Assembly: GCF_028867935.1 (NCBI RefSeq)
Contig: NZ_JAPQNS010000010.1
Coordinates: 1-64,000 of the forward strand
Source of the DNA: Flavobacterium sp. SUN052
Lineage (GTDB): Bacteria; Bacteroidota; Bacteroidia; Flavobacteriales; Flavobacteriaceae
DNA length: 64,000 nt
Direction: 5' to 3'
The translations under genes were made by a program, and so were the position numbers. Within the stretch, counting starts at the first letter, position 1. Each line of letters begins with the position of its first letter. Below are positions 43,258 to 52,409 of this stretch, piece after piece. The notes under the pieces are model-generated. The model saw nothing but the letters and a program-made list of their open reading frames with translations. It was not told the DNA's origin and ran no database searches.

Positions 43258-44679
43258 ATGCAACAGAACGATAAATCAGGCGCTTCGCGTAGGGGCTTTC
43301 TGAAAACTACTGCAAAAGGAATTATTACATCCTCAGCAATCATAAGTGGTTTTCCAACTATTGTACCGGCTTCTGTCTTCGGTAAAAATGCGCCTAGCAA
43401 CCGCATCAACATTGGTGCTATAGGAACGGGCCGTATTTCGCGGACGCACGATTTGCCGGGTGTTTGGCAATACGATAATGCGTTGGTGATGGCCGTTTGC
43501 GATTTGGACAGCAACCGGGCTAACGATACCAAAGACCTGGTCAATCGGTATTATGCCAAGAAAACGGGTAAGGATTATGACGGGGTGAAGGTATATACCG
43601 ATTATCGGGAACTGCTGCTCAACAAAGACATTGATGCTGTGTTGGTCAGCACGCCCGATCACTGGCACGCGCCGATTGTGATTCATGCCGTAGAAGCGGG
43701 CAAAGATGTCTACATGCAGAAGCCAGCTTCGCTTACGATTTCGGAAGGGCGGATGATGGCCGATGCTGTGAAACGCTCTGGCCGCATTGTACAGGTAGGC
43801 AGCCAACAACGGTCGTCGAAACAGTTCCGGTATGCGGCTGAACTGGTGCGCAATGGCCGGATTGGTGACCTGAAAACGGTTTACGTTGGTTTACCCGGTG
43901 ATCCCGGAGGAGACGAAGAACCGGAAATGCCTGTTCCAAAGAACTTCAACTATGATATGTGGCTCGGCACAACGCCTGAGGTATACTACACCGAAAAGCG
44001 GGTTCACCCACAGGTTGGCTACGACCGACCCGGCTGGTTGCGTTGTGAGCAGTTCGGAGCGGGGATGATTACCGGCTGGGGGGCGCACCACATCGACTGT
44101 GCTCACTGGGCCATGAATACTGAACATACCGGACCAGTGGAAATATGGGGTAAAGCCGACTTCCCCAAAAGTGGTTTGTGGAATGTTCACGGTATTTTCC
44201 AGACCGAAGCGCTGTACAAAAATGGCGTGAAAATGGTGGTCAGCAACGAGATACCTAATGGCATCAAATTCGAAGGCACCAAGGGCTGGATTTTTGTTTC
44301 GCGGGGTGATGCTTCCGTTACTGCTAGCGATCCGATTGCTAAGCAGAATGCTGCGAAAGCACTCGATGCCAGCGATCCTAAAATCATCACTTCAGTTATT
44401 GGCCCTAACGAAACGAATTTGCCTGTCAGTAAGGAGCATCATGGTAACTGGCTGGAGAGTATTGTAAGTCGCAAAGAGCCTATTGCTCCGGTTGAAATTG
44501 GCCATCGGTCGTGTTCGGCCTGTTTGCTCCACCACGCGGCTATGAAACTGAACCGGAAACTGAACTGGAATCCCGATACAGAAAAATTCGTGAATGATCC
44601 CGAAGCCGACAAGCTACTATCGCGACCACAGCGGAAAGCGTATGCCATTGCAGCCGCAGCTACCGCCAAGAGAGGTTAA
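43258..44679 (+). CDS. Tat-exported Gfo/Idh/MocA oxidoreductase 1
   Basis: 473 aa. The N-terminus has a Tat signal (SRRGFLKTTAKGIITSSAII). The NAD-binding half starts INIGAIGTGRISRTHDLP and includes the family VSTPDHWHAPIVIHAVEAGK and QKPASLT in place of EKP. The C-terminal half has GAHHIDCAHWAMN. Periplasmic Gfo/Idh enzymes with a tightly bound cofactor oxidise glycosides at C3. Its neighbours (DUF1080, two more oxidoreductases, ThuA) fit that role. Confidence 0.9.
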   Translation: MQQNDKSGASRRGFLKTTAKGIITSSAIISGFPTIVPASVFGKNAPSNRINIGAIGTGRISRTHDLPGVWQYDNALVMAVCDLDSNRANDTKDLVNRYYAKKTGKDYDGVKVYTDYRELLLNKDIDAVLVSTPDHWHAPIVIHAVEAGKDVYMQKPASLTISEGRMMADAVKRSGRIVQVGSQQRSSKQFRYAAELVRNGRIGDLKTVYVGLPGDPGGDEEPEMPVPKNFNYDMWLGTTPEVYYTEKRVHPQVGYDRPGWLRCEQFGAGMITGWGAHHIDCAHWAMNTEHTGPVEIWGKADFPKSGLWNVHGIFQTEALYKNGVKMVVSNEIPNGIKFEGTKGWIFVSRGDASVTASDPIAKQNAAKALDASDPKIITSVIGPNETNLPVSKEHHGNWLESIVSRKEPIAPVEIGHRSCSACLLHHAAMKLNRKLNWNPDTEKFVNDPEADKLLSRPQRKAYAIAAAATAKRG

Positions 44680-44696
44680 ATCAACACAAGACACGC

Positions 44697-46085
44697 ATGA
44701 ACTACTATTTGCCAAAGGCCGCTCTGCTTGGGGCGGCCTTACTTCTTGCATTTCAAATGCCAACTCCGGCCCCAGATAGCCAGTTTAGGCTGATCACGCT
44801 CGACCCCGGCCATTTCCACTCGGCCTTGGTCCAGAAGTCTATGTATGAAGGCGTTGATCCGGTTGTGCATGTGTATGCCCCCGACGGTCCAGACCTGCAA
44901 ATGCACCTGGACCGGATAAAGGGATACAATACACGCGCCGAAAACCCCACGCGTTGGAAGGAAGAAGTTTATCGCGGCCCCGACTTTATGGCTAAGATGA
45001 TCGCTGATGGGCAGAAGTCTGGTAAAGCGGGAAATGTAGTGGTGATGTCGGGTAATAATCGCTTGAAAACGGATTATGTGCGGCAGGCAGTTGGAGCTGG
45101 ATTCAATGTGCTGGCCGATAAACCGATGGTTATCAGCGGATCAGAGTTTGGGAAGTTGCAGGAGTCATTTGCAACGGCGGCCAAAAACAAAGCGCTGCTC
45201 TACGATATTATGACCGAGCGGTTCGAGATTTCGACCATGTTACAACGGGCTTTTTCGCGGCAGGAAGCTCTGTTCGGAACGCTGGTGAAAGGCACGCCTG
45301 AAAACCCGGCCGTAACCAAAGAAAGCGTCCACCATTTTTACAAGAACGTGTCTGGTAGCATTCTGACCCGTCCGGCCTGGTTTATGGATGTAGCCCAACA
45401 GGGAGAAGGCATTGTGGATGTGACAACGCACCTAGTCGATCTGGTGCAGTGGGAATGCTTCCCCGAACAAACCATCGACTATAAAAAAGACATTCGCCTG
45501 ACATCGGCCCGTCGCTGGACAACCGATATGAATTTGAGCCAGTTTAAAGCAATTACAAAGCTGTCGGCTTTCCCCGATTATCTGAAAAAAGACGTAGTGC
45601 AGGATAGCGTGTTGCGGGTGTTCAGCAATGGCGAAATCAATTATCAGTTACGGGGCGTGCATGCCAAAGTGTCCGTTATCTGGGCTTATGCAGCTCCGGC
45701 TGGCGGGGGTGATACGCACTACTCAATCATGCGTGGCACAAAAGCGAATCTCATCATTAAGCAGGGGGCAGAACAACAGTATAAGCCGACGCTTTACATT
45801 GAGCCCGTTGCTGGTAATACAACTTCGGAAACTGCGCTAAAGGCGGTATTACCTGCTATTCAGCGGGAGTTTCCGGGAATCGACGTGAAGCAGAACGGTG
45901 CTGGCTGGGTTGTTACCATACCCGATCGCTACAACGAAGGGCACGAAGCGCACTTTGGTCGGGTAATGCAGAATTACCTCAATTACCTGAAAGCGGGGAA
46001 AATGCCCGCCTGGGAAGTGCCGAATATGATTGCTAAATATTTTACGACTACGCAGGCGCTGGCCTTAGCCAAGAAAAACCAATGA
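44697..46085 (+). CDS. Secreted Gfo/Idh-family protein 2 (putative oxidoreductase C-terminal domain)
   Basis: 462 aa with a plain Sec-like signal (AALLGAALLLAFQMP). The Rossmann part lacks a classic GxGxxG at the start and reads RLITLDPGHFHSALVQKSMY. The family motif ADKPMVISGSEF is present. A long C-terminal domain has GIVDVTTHLVDLVQWE, the metal/sugar-like region. Its stop overlaps the ATG of the next gene (ATGA), so these act together. Compared with its neighbour at 46082 it is longer and lacks a Tat motif, so cofactor loading may differ. Confidence 0.82.
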   Translation: MNYYLPKAALLGAALLLAFQMPTPAPDSQFRLITLDPGHFHSALVQKSMYEGVDPVVHVYAPDGPDLQMHLDRIKGYNTRAENPTRWKEEVYRGPDFMAKMIADGQKSGKAGNVVVMSGNNRLKTDYVRQAVGAGFNVLADKPMVISGSEFGKLQESFATAAKNKALLYDIMTERFEISTMLQRAFSRQEALFGTLVKGTPENPAVTKESVHHFYKNVSGSILTRPAWFMDVAQQGEGIVDVTTHLVDLVQWECFPEQTIDYKKDIRLTSARRWTTDMNLSQFKAITKLSAFPDYLKKDVVQDSVLRVFSNGEINYQLRGVHAKVSVIWAYAAPAGGGDTHYSIMRGTKANLIIKQGAEQQYKPTLYIEPVAGNTTSETALKAVLPAIQREFPGIDVKQNGAGWVVTIPDRYNEGHEAHFGRVMQNYLNYLKAGKMPAWEVPNMIAKYFTTTQALALAKKNQ

Positions 46086-47185
46086 ACAACCGTCGCACAT
46101 TTCTGAAACAAACGACCGGATTAGCTGCCTTGTCGGCATTTTCGCCAAGTCTATACGCAGGCCCTAAAGTAGCGTCTCGCATTCGGTTTGCGGCAATTGG
46201 GTTAAACCACGGCCATATCAATGGTCAGGTTGAGGCTGTTATTCGCGGGGGGGGCGAACTGGTCGCTGTTTATGCCAAAGAACCGGACTTAGTTGCCGCC
46301 TTCACAAAACGCTTTCCGCAAGCTAAACTAGCCCGCTCCGAAGCTGAAATTCTGGATGATAAGAACATTCAACTCGTGGTGAGCGCGGCCATTCCCGACG
46401 AACGGGGGCCGTTGGGCATCCGGGTAATGAAAGCTGGAAAAGATTATATGGCCGACAAACCTGGTATTACCACCCTTGAGCAATTGGCCGAAATTCGCAA
46501 AGTGCAGCAGCAAACAAAGCGAATTTACTCGATCATGTTTAGTGAGCGATTCGAAAACAAGGCAACCGTAAAAGCGGGTGAACTGGTAAAAGCCGGGGCC
46601 ATCGGGCAGGTTGTGCAGACCATTGGGCTAGGGCCGCACCGGATTAGCCTGACTTCGCGCCCTGAATGGTTTTTTGACAAGAAACATTACGGCGGCATTA
46701 TCTGCGACATCGGTTCACACCAGGTTGACCAGTTTCTGTTTTTTACGGGCTCTACCAAAGGCGAGGTTGTTGCTTCGCAAACCGGTAACATCCATTACCC
46801 GCAATACCCAAATTTTGAAGATTTTGGCGATCTGACATTGCGGGGCGATAAAGGCACCGGATACATCCGGGTAGACTGGTTTACGCCCGATGGACTAAAT
46901 ACTTGGGGTGATGGCCGACTGACGATTCTGGGCACCGATGGCTACATAGAAATTCGCAAAAACGTCGACATTGCCGGACGCACGGGTGGTAGTCACTTGT
47001 TTCTGGTTGACAAAAAGGAAACCCGTTATATCGACACCAGCAAGGAAGTGACGCCGTATGGTACGCAATTGGTCGACGATATTCTGAATCGTACCGAAAC
47101 TGCTATGACGCAGGCTCACTGTTTTCTGGCCACAGAACTAGCTCTAAAAGCCCAGAAACAAGCGCAGCGATTGAAGATTGCTTAA
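46082..47185 (+). CDS. Tat-exported Gfo/Idh/MocA oxidoreductase 3
   Basis: 367 aa. A Tat signal (NNRRTFLKQTTGLAALSAFS) is followed by a Gfo/Idh domain: RFAAIGLNHGHINGQVEAVI, then the ADKPGITT motif and the sugar-binding ICDIGSHQVDQFLFFTG with conserved His. It starts four bases inside the preceding gene. Together with genes at 43258 and 44697 it forms a three-oxidoreductase set. Confidence 0.88.
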   Translation: MNNRRTFLKQTTGLAALSAFSPSLYAGPKVASRIRFAAIGLNHGHINGQVEAVIRGGGELVAVYAKEPDLVAAFTKRFPQAKLARSEAEILDDKNIQLVVSAAIPDERGPLGIRVMKAGKDYMADKPGITTLEQLAEIRKVQQQTKRIYSIMFSERFENKATVKAGELVKAGAIGQVVQTIGLGPHRISLTSRPEWFFDKKHYGGIICDIGSHQVDQFLFFTGSTKGEVVASQTGNIHYPQYPNFEDFGDLTLRGDKGTGYIRVDWFTPDGLNTWGDGRLTILGTDGYIEIRKNVDIAGRTGGSHLFLVDKKETRYIDTSKEVTPYGTQLVDDILNRTETAMTQAHCFLATELALKAQKQAQRLKIA

Positions 47186-47205
47186 GTATTACATTACAAA
47201 TAACC

Positions 47206-48033
47206 ATGAGACTATTCCTGACCTGCTCTTTTGTTTTTTTAGTTGCTATCACTAGTTGCCTTGCTCAAGCACAACGAGTCAACTGGAAGAAAGTGAAGGT
47301 ATTGGTTTATAGCAAAAACGGGAAGGGCTATGTCCATGACAATATTCCGAATGCGATTCGGAGTATTCAACGTATGGGTCAGGAACACGGTTTCAGCGTT
47401 GATACCTCGGCTCGCCCGGAGGTGTTTACAGAAGCTAATTTAAAGCAGTATACTGCCCTGATATTCACCAGCACCAACAACGACGTATTCGACAACGACG
47501 ACCAGCGATTGGCGTTCCGTCGGTACATTGAGTCGGGTGGTGGGTTTGTGGGGATTCACTCGGTGGTTGGCACCGAGCGTAGCTGGACCTGGTTTAAGCG
47601 GATGATGGGTGGTACATTTCTCTGGCATCCCAAATTTCAACCAATCCGGCTAAAGGTTCTGGCCGCTCAACATGCGTCGATGCAGGGCATACCAGCAGTT
47701 TGGACGAAATCCGATGAGTTTTATTTTCTGAAAGAATTATCGCCGGGTCCAACCGTGGTTTTAGCCAGTGACCTTACCTCGCTCGACGGCAACGAAGCCG
47801 AAAAAGTAAAAGCCTCAGCTGGCACGTATACCAGCCTTTACCCTTCGGCCTGGTACTACGAGTTCGACGGAGGACATACCTGGTGTACTATGCTCGGTCA
47901 TGCGAAAACCGACTACGAAGATCCCCAGTTTGTCAACCATATGTTTCAGGGTCTCCGGTATGTAGTGAGTCAGGTGAAAACGCTTGATCTCAGCAAAGCC
48001 TATGCGAAAACAATGGATGAGGAAGTAAGGTGA
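47206..48033 (+). CDS. ThuA-like secreted protein
   Basis: 275 aa with a signal peptide (RLFLTCSFVFLVAITSCLAQ). The ThuA domain includes VKVLVYSKNGKGYVHDNIPN, ALIFTSTNNDVFDNDDQRL and GGGFVGIHSVVGTE, then WYYEFDGGHTWCTMLGH. ThuA proteins have a glutamine-amidotransferase-like fold and are associated with 3-keto sugar metabolism in rhizobia (ThuAB). Its C-terminus (residues 257-275) is nearly repeated out of frame just after the stop; see the relic entry. Confidence 0.88.
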   Translation: MRLFLTCSFVFLVAITSCLAQAQRVNWKKVKVLVYSKNGKGYVHDNIPNAIRSIQRMGQEHGFSVDTSARPEVFTEANLKQYTALIFTSTNNDVFDNDDQRLAFRRYIESGGGFVGIHSVVGTERSWTWFKRMMGGTFLWHPKFQPIRLKVLAAQHASMQGIPAVWTKSDEFYFLKELSPGPTVVLASDLTSLDGNEAEKVKASAGTYTSLYPSAWYYEFDGGHTWCTMLGHAKTDYEDPQFVNHMFQGLRYVVSQVKTLDLSKAYAKTMDEEVR

Positions 48034-48038
48034 GTTGG

Positions 48039-48098
48039 GTGAAAACAATTGATGCAGGAAAAGCTTATTCAAAGAAGATGGATGAGAACGAGCGATAA
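48039..48098 (+). pseudogene. Relic of a second ThuA-like C-terminus
   Basis: Sixty bases five bases after the ThuA stop read VKTIDAGKAYSKKMDENER and then TAA. The preceding gene ends VKTLDLSKAYAKTMDEEVR and TGA over the equally long interval 47974-48033. Twelve of 19 residues and about 40 of 60 bases agree, and several differences are at third codon positions (acg/aca, gcc/gct, aaa/aag), so the relic descends from a coding sequence. It is in another frame from the ThuA gene and has no body; it looks like the tail of a lost tandem paralogue. Confidence 0.75.
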
Positions 48099-48125
48099 GT
48101 TTCGATAACAATCTTCCAGCAGCGT

Positions 48126-49028
48126 ATGGACTTCATCGATTACTACAGTGTCTTAGGCTTGGCAAAGGGGGCTTCAGAGGAGGATATAAAAAAAGCGTAT
48201 CGCAAACTGGCCCGGAAACTGCATCCTGACCTGAACCCTAATGATGCGGAGGCTAACAAAAAATTTCAGCAGCTCAATGAAGCACATGCGATTTTGAGCG
48301 ATCCAGAAAAGCGCAAAAAATACGATCAATACGGCAAAGATTGGGAACATGCCGAGCAGTTTGAGCAAGCCCGACATCAGCAACGCCGTCAGACGAGCAC
48401 GCCTGGTGATGGCGGGGATTACGACTTTTCAGAAGGCTTTGGTGGCGCTGATTTCTCCGATTTTCTATCATCGATGTTTGGGCAGGAAGGTGGCCCTCGT
48501 GCTGGTCGGCGCGAGACAAAATTCAGAGGACAGGACTATGAAGCTGAATTGCATCTGAGCCTGCGCGATGCCTACACAACCCGCAAACAAAGCCTGACCG
48601 TTGGGGGTAAAACAATTGGTATCACCATCAAGGCAGGGGTCGAGAACGGGCAGAAGATAAAACTGTCTGGCTATGGTGCGCCGGGTGTTAATGGCGGACC
48701 CAACGGCGATTTGTACATCACTTTTATTATAGCTGATGATCTCCGCTACAAACGCAAAGGCAACGATCTGTACGTTACGGAAACCATTGACCTGTACACG
48801 GCACTGCTGGGCGGTGAGAAAATTGTTGAAACGCTGGACGGAAAGGTAAAGGTGACGGTGAAACCAGAAACCCAGAACGGAACAAAAATCCGGCTAAAGG
48901 GCAAAGGTTTTCCTGTTTACAAACAGGAAGGTATGTTCGGTGATCTGTACGTTGAATGGCAGGTAGCTCTACCTACAAACCTGACCGAAGAGCAGAAAGA
49001 TCTTTTCCGCAAAGCATCAACCCTCTAA
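48126..49028 (+). CDS. cbpA: CbpA-type DnaJ protein
   Basis: 300 aa. J domain at residues 1-70 with HPD in [11 protein letters not shown] and [10 protein letters not shown] after it. A Gly/Phe linker ([20 protein letters not shown]) follows, then two C-terminal substrate-binding beta domains; the zinc-finger region of DnaJ is absent, which defines the CbpA class. It stimulates DnaK and binds curved DNA in E. coli. The cbpM-like gene follows 13 bases later, as in the enterobacterial cbpAM pair. Confidence 0.92.
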   Translation: MDFIDYYSVLGLAKGASEEDIKKAYRKLARKLHPDLNPNDAEANKKFQQLNEAHAILSDPEKRKKYDQYGKDWEHAEQFEQARHQQRRQTSTPGDGGDYDFSEGFGGADFSDFLSSMFGQEGGPRAGRRETKFRGQDYEAELHLSLRDAYTTRKQSLTVGGKTIGITIKAGVENGQKIKLSGYGAPGVNGGPNGDLYITFIIADDLRYKRKGNDLYVTETIDLYTALLGGEKIVETLDGKVKVTVKPETQNGTKIRLKGKGFPVYKQEGMFGDLYVEWQVALPTNLTEEQKDLFRKASTL

Positions 49029-49041
49029 TTGAACCAACAGC

Positions 49042-49335
49042 ATGTTAACCGATCAACTGATTTCCGTTCAGGAATTTTGCGGCTATCATCAACTCGATAT
49101 AGCGTTTATTCTGACGCTGGAGCAGCATGGCCTTGTTCAACTAATTGCTGTTGAACAAACCTATTACATCGAACCCGATGCAGTGGGCCCCTTAGAAAAA
49201 CTGGTTCGACTGCACCAGGACTTGGCCATCCAGCCCGACGACCTCGATGTTGTCAATGAGTTAGTGGAGCGCATCGAAAGCCTACAGCAGCAGATAACTG
49301 AACTCCAAAACCGGCTGGCTTTTTATGAGCGGTAG
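49042..49335 (+). CDS. cbpM: CbpM-type chaperone modulator
   Basis: 97 aa, correct length for CbpM. MerR-like first half (LISVQEFCGYHQLDIAFILTLEQHGL) and a C-terminal amphipathic helix (LVERIESLQQQITELQNRLAFYER) with coiled-coil heptads. CbpM binds the J domain of CbpA and inhibits it. Immediately follows cbpA. On the other side the truncated toxin gene ends 15 bases away. Confidence 0.85.
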   Translation: MLTDQLISVQEFCGYHQLDIAFILTLEQHGLVQLIAVEQTYYIEPDAVGPLEKLVRLHQDLAIQPDDLDVVNELVERIESLQQQITELQNRLAFYER

Positions 49336-49349
49336 GAATTACATTTACT

Positions 49350-49457
49350 TCACTCGTGGGTGATAATTTCGCCTTTTGTATGCAACGTGTCATATCCCTT
49401 TTCCCGAATCCATATAGCCAACAGGGGCGGTAATTGAGCGTCAACAATGAACTTCAC
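49350..49457 (-). pseudogene. Truncated DUF5615 PIN-like toxin
   Basis: GTG at 49457 overlaps the antitoxin TGA (GTGA). The frame reads KFIVDAQLPPLLAIWIREKG and continues YDTLHTKGEIITHE before TGA, 35 residues in all. The start matches DUF5615 toxins, with the first catalytic Asp in VDAQLPP, but family members run to about 100-115 residues and carry further acidic residues that are missing here. The frame stops 15 bases from the cbpM stop, so a deletion has removed the remainder. A short functional peptide is unlikely. Confidence 0.8.
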
Positions 49458-49687
49458 GATATTACTTTCTGAATACTTTTCACCCGAGAAAGCTTGGCGG
49501 CATAGGTAAGACACGCTAAAATATCTGCTTCTTCAAGAGTGGGATAATCTGTCAGAATTTCTTCGTGCGTCATCCCAGCCGAGAGCAAATCAAGGATCAA
49601 TTCAACCGGATAGCGTTTGTTACGGATGGTTGGTTTACCGTGACAAATGGCCGGATTTAGCGTAATGCGAGTTAATAGATTTTCCAT
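49454..49687 (-). CDS. DUF433 antitoxin
   Basis: 77 aa. The DUF433 pattern is clear: NPAICHGKPTIRNKRYPVELILDLLSAGMTHEEIL, followed by DYPTLEEADILACLTYA. The C-terminus is basic. Normally it neutralises a DUF5615 toxin encoded immediately downstream; the toxin here is truncated to 35 residues while the antitoxin is intact. ATG at 49687 chosen; an upstream in-frame Met would add 11 unrelated residues. It may cross-react with other toxins or be an evolutionary leftover. Confidence 0.85.
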   Translation of the reverse strand: MENLLTRITLNPAICHGKPTIRNKRYPVELILDLLSAGMTHEEILTDYPTLEEADILACLTYAAKLSRVKSIQKVIS

Positions 49688-49818
49688 TGTCTTTGGTAAA
49701 AAGAGGCTATGACTAATCAAACTAGCTAAGCCATAGCCTCGAATTTGGATTAGATTGACCTGCTATAATGCAAGCAAACTTTCCGTAATAACAGTTTGTA
49801 TCAATAACAAGATACGAA

Positions 49819-51852
49819 TTAACTCCGTTTCACTGCAACCCGTCCCAGAATTACAGCTAATCCAGCGAACATCAGCGCGCCGAGTAGCAGGTAGCCACCT
49901 TCGCCCAAGATACCAGCAAGGGCTGGTTCGAGCGATAAACTAGCTAGTCCGTTGTAGATCGTGTCGTTGACAGAGAGTAAGGCTACGCCTACGCCTGCTA
50001 AGGCTCCACCAGCTACTAGACCGGTAGCAAATAAGTTGCCTTTACCCAAATCGGCATCCTCCTCAACCTGATTAGTACGCTTGGCATTCCAGTCGGCAAA
50101 AGCTTTGACCAAGCCACCAGTAAAGATTGGTAGGGTAGTAGATAAAGGTAGGTAAAGCCCCACTGCGAAGGCTAGTGCACTGACGCCTACCAACTCAAAC
50201 ACAAACGCCAGAAACGCGCCTACCAGCACAAATTGCCAGTCGAGGTTGAATGACAGCAGACCTTTGATAAGTGTGGCCATAAGTGTCCCCTGTGGAGCGG
50301 GAAACTTGTCGGAGCCGATAGCATGGGTGATGCCCTGTGCGACAAGGTCAGGCGTAGGTGTATCCAGAATTTTTACAGTAGCGCCAATCACTAACGATGA
50401 TATAATTACCCCGATGAACAGCGCAATCTGCTGGTATTTGGGTGTTGCCCCCACAATGTACCCTGTTTTCAAGTCCTGTGAGGTGGCTCCGGCAGTTGCT
50501 GCGGCTACGCAAATCATGCCGCCCACAACCAGCACGGCCGGTTCGTAAGCTTGCCCCGTCAGCCCGAAAGCGATAAAGATCAGTGAGGTGCCCATAATGG
50601 TGGCTATGGTCATACCTGATACTGGCGAGGATGAAGAACCAATCAGACCGACAATCCGGCTGGCCACCGTCACAAAAAAGAACCCGAATACAATCACAAG
50701 GATACCGATGAGTAATTTGGTCAGAATCGAGTCGCCGGGTATTTGAGGCAACACCAGCATCAGGGCAACCAGAGCTACACTGCCGATTACCACGATTTTG
50801 ATGCTTAAATCCTGTTCTGTCCGGCGCGTGGCGGTTCCCTCTGCCGATAAATCAAGCCCCTTGCCACCCCCAAAACTCGAACGGAATGACGATACAATAG
50901 TCGGGATGGTTTTTAGTAGGGTCATGAAACCACCCGCCGTAACGGCACCCGCCCCAATCTGACGGATGTAAGCCCGATAGACGGCCGCTGCGGTGTCGGT
51001 AAAGGTTTTAGTTTGTGGGTTCCATCCGCCCGGTCCACCCGCTGTTTGGAGGTCGGCAAGGTAGCCGAGTTTGATAAGTTGAGTGGCGATAACATCACCC
51101 GGAACCAGCGATGCCAGCAATGGAATCAGCCCTAGCCAGGCAAGAATACCCCCGCCAACCAGTACGGCCGAGATCCGGAACCCGATAATGTAACCCACAC
51201 CCAGATACTCCGGGGTGATTTCACCCGCGACCTGTGCTGATGGGAAAAAGCGATTTGTTTGTTTGGTAGCCCAGACTGGCACTTCGGCAATAACGTGTAA
51301 AACCTTTTGCAAGAGTGCGTATACCAGGGCAACACCTAATCCCTGATAGGCCGTCTTGGCAAAGTCGCCCCCACGTTCACCGGCGATCAGTACCGAGGCA
51401 CAGGCTGTGCCTTCGGGGTAGGGGAGGGTACCATGTTCATCGACAATTAATGACCGGCGTAATGGAATCATCATCAGCGTTCCCACTAAACCGCCCAAAA
51501 TCGCCAGCGTCAGAATGGTCCAGTAGTTGAAAAAGTTGGCCCCGATGCCGCCCGTCAGGAATAGAAATCCCGGCAAGGTAAATACAACCCCCGAGGCTAT
51601 ACTCTCGCCCGCTGAGCCGGTGGTCTGGATAATGTTGTTCTCCAGAATAGTCGTATTCAAAAAACGTCTTCCTAATGAAATTGCCAAGACCGCAATTGGA
51701 ATGGAGGCCGACACCGACAACCCGGCTTTCAAAGAAAGGTATACCGTAGCAGCTCCAAACAAGACACCAAATAGAGCACCTGTGACAATGGCTTTGGCCG
51801 TGAACTCGGCAGGTGACTGGTTGTCGGGGACGAAAGGCTTGAAGTCGGACAT
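49819..51852 (-). CDS. OPT-family oligopeptide transporter
   Basis: 677 aa with about fourteen to sixteen membrane helices. Family hallmarks: EFTAKAIVTGALFGVLFGAA at the start, the YLSLKAGLSVSASIPIAVL segment, GTLPYPEGTACASVLIAGE and CVAAATAGATSQDLKTGYIVGATP. OPT proteins take up small peptides or metal chelates by proton symport in the inner membrane. It lies downstream of the nrdB/DUF2283 block, separated from it by a terminator copy. Confidence 0.92.
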   Translation of the reverse strand: MSDFKPFVPDNQSPAEFTAKAIVTGALFGVLFGAATVYLSLKAGLSVSASIPIAVLAISLGRRFLNTTILENNIIQTTGSAGESIASGVVFTLPGFLFLTGGIGANFFNYWTILTLAILGGLVGTLMMIPLRRSLIVDEHGTLPYPEGTACASVLIAGERGGDFAKTAYQGLGVALVYALLQKVLHVIAEVPVWATKQTNRFFPSAQVAGEITPEYLGVGYIIGFRISAVLVGGGILAWLGLIPLLASLVPGDVIATQLIKLGYLADLQTAGGPGGWNPQTKTFTDTAAAVYRAYIRQIGAGAVTAGGFMTLLKTIPTIVSSFRSSFGGGKGLDLSAEGTATRRTEQDLSIKIVVIGSVALVALMLVLPQIPGDSILTKLLIGILVIVFGFFFVTVASRIVGLIGSSSSPVSGMTIATIMGTSLIFIAFGLTGQAYEPAVLVVGGMICVAAATAGATSQDLKTGYIVGATPKYQQIALFIGVIISSLVIGATVKILDTPTPDLVAQGITHAIGSDKFPAPQGTLMATLIKGLLSFNLDWQFVLVGAFLAFVFELVGVSALAFAVGLYLPLSTTLPIFTGGLVKAFADWNAKRTNQVEEDADLGKGNLFATGLVAGGALAGVGVALLSVNDTIYNGLASLSLEPALAGILGEGGYLLLGALMFAGLAVILGRVAVKRS

Positions 51853-51897
51853 AGAAGATTTAGGTTTCTGGCGTCAAGTTAGGTGTTTGTATTGAAA

Positions 51898-51930
51898 AAA
51901 AAGCCGGGGCCATAACTGGCTCCGGCTCGT
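51898..51930 (-). terminator. 33-bp terminator repeat, copy A
   Basis: Exact match to 52410-52442. On the minus strand it forms a 10-bp stem with one mismatch (AGCCGGAGCC and GGCCCCGGCT) around a six-base loop, followed by a run of eight T, a standard intrinsic terminator. It lies between DUF2283 and the OPT gene. Confidence 0.85.
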
Positions 51931-51949
51931 GAAATTTATATGTACCCAG

Positions 51950-52144
51950 TTAGGCTATCGCCAATTCCACACTATTTGGTTTGGTAACACTCTTGGAAGC
52001 ATTCATAATTTCTATACCAACTATGGAACCGTTTGCATCATAGTCGATTACGTAACCAGGCTTTTCTTCGTCGCTTTCCTCTATAGTTGCATCTGTTAAC
52101 TTAATATACAGAATATCAACTTCTCGGTCATAACTCACCTTCAT
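51950..52144 (-). CDS. DUF2283 protein (antitoxin-like)
   Basis: 64 aa, the full size of DUF2283: YDREVDILYIKLTDATIEES and PGYVIDYDANGSIVGIEI, then a short tail. Small beta-rich protein found next to DUF4258 in many bacteria and proposed to be the antitoxin half. Its start overlaps the end of the DUF4258 gene by 17 bases. Activity not proven. Confidence 0.85.
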   Translation of the reverse strand: MKVSYDREVDILYIKLTDATIEESDEEKPGYVIDYDANGSIVGIEIMNASKSVTKPNSVELAIA

Positions 52145-52400
52145 AGTATTTGTTGATTTTCGACGTTTTGTAAACTGACTTTACAACGCTTGGCTCCTTC
52201 TCTGTATTAACAAAGACTCGTACTAAGTACGTGTTATTTTCGCTAAAATCGATTCTTGATTGAAAAACTTTTTGCCCAATTTGCCCTGACTCGTCATCAA
52301 CAATTTGTTCTGGATGGGAAAGTATTTCGCGAATAACAGTTTCAGAAATTCCTCGTTCCAAAGCCCGCTCCAACAAATGTTTCGAGAGATAGTAATCCAT
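52128..52400 (-). CDS. DUF4258 protein (toxin-like)
   Basis: 90 aa. The DUF4258 pattern runs YYLSKHLLERALERGISETVIREILSHPEQIVDDE, then QKVFQSRIDFSENNTYLVRVFVN and a basic end. The fold is thought to resemble RelE/BECR RNases, but catalytic residues cannot be assigned by eye. Forms a bicistron with DUF2283; the pair lies between two identical terminator copies. Confidence 0.83.
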   Translation of the reverse strand: MDYYLSKHLLERALERGISETVIREILSHPEQIVDDESGQIGQKVFQSRIDFSENNTYLVRVFVNTEKEPSVVKSVYKTSKINKYYEGEL

Positions 52401-52409
52401 ATTGATAGG

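Noticed and set aside
49253..49447. A 64-codon minus-strand frame near cbpM
   Set aside because: The family-matching frame here is the truncated DUF5615 toxin in a different phase; this one is its shadow.
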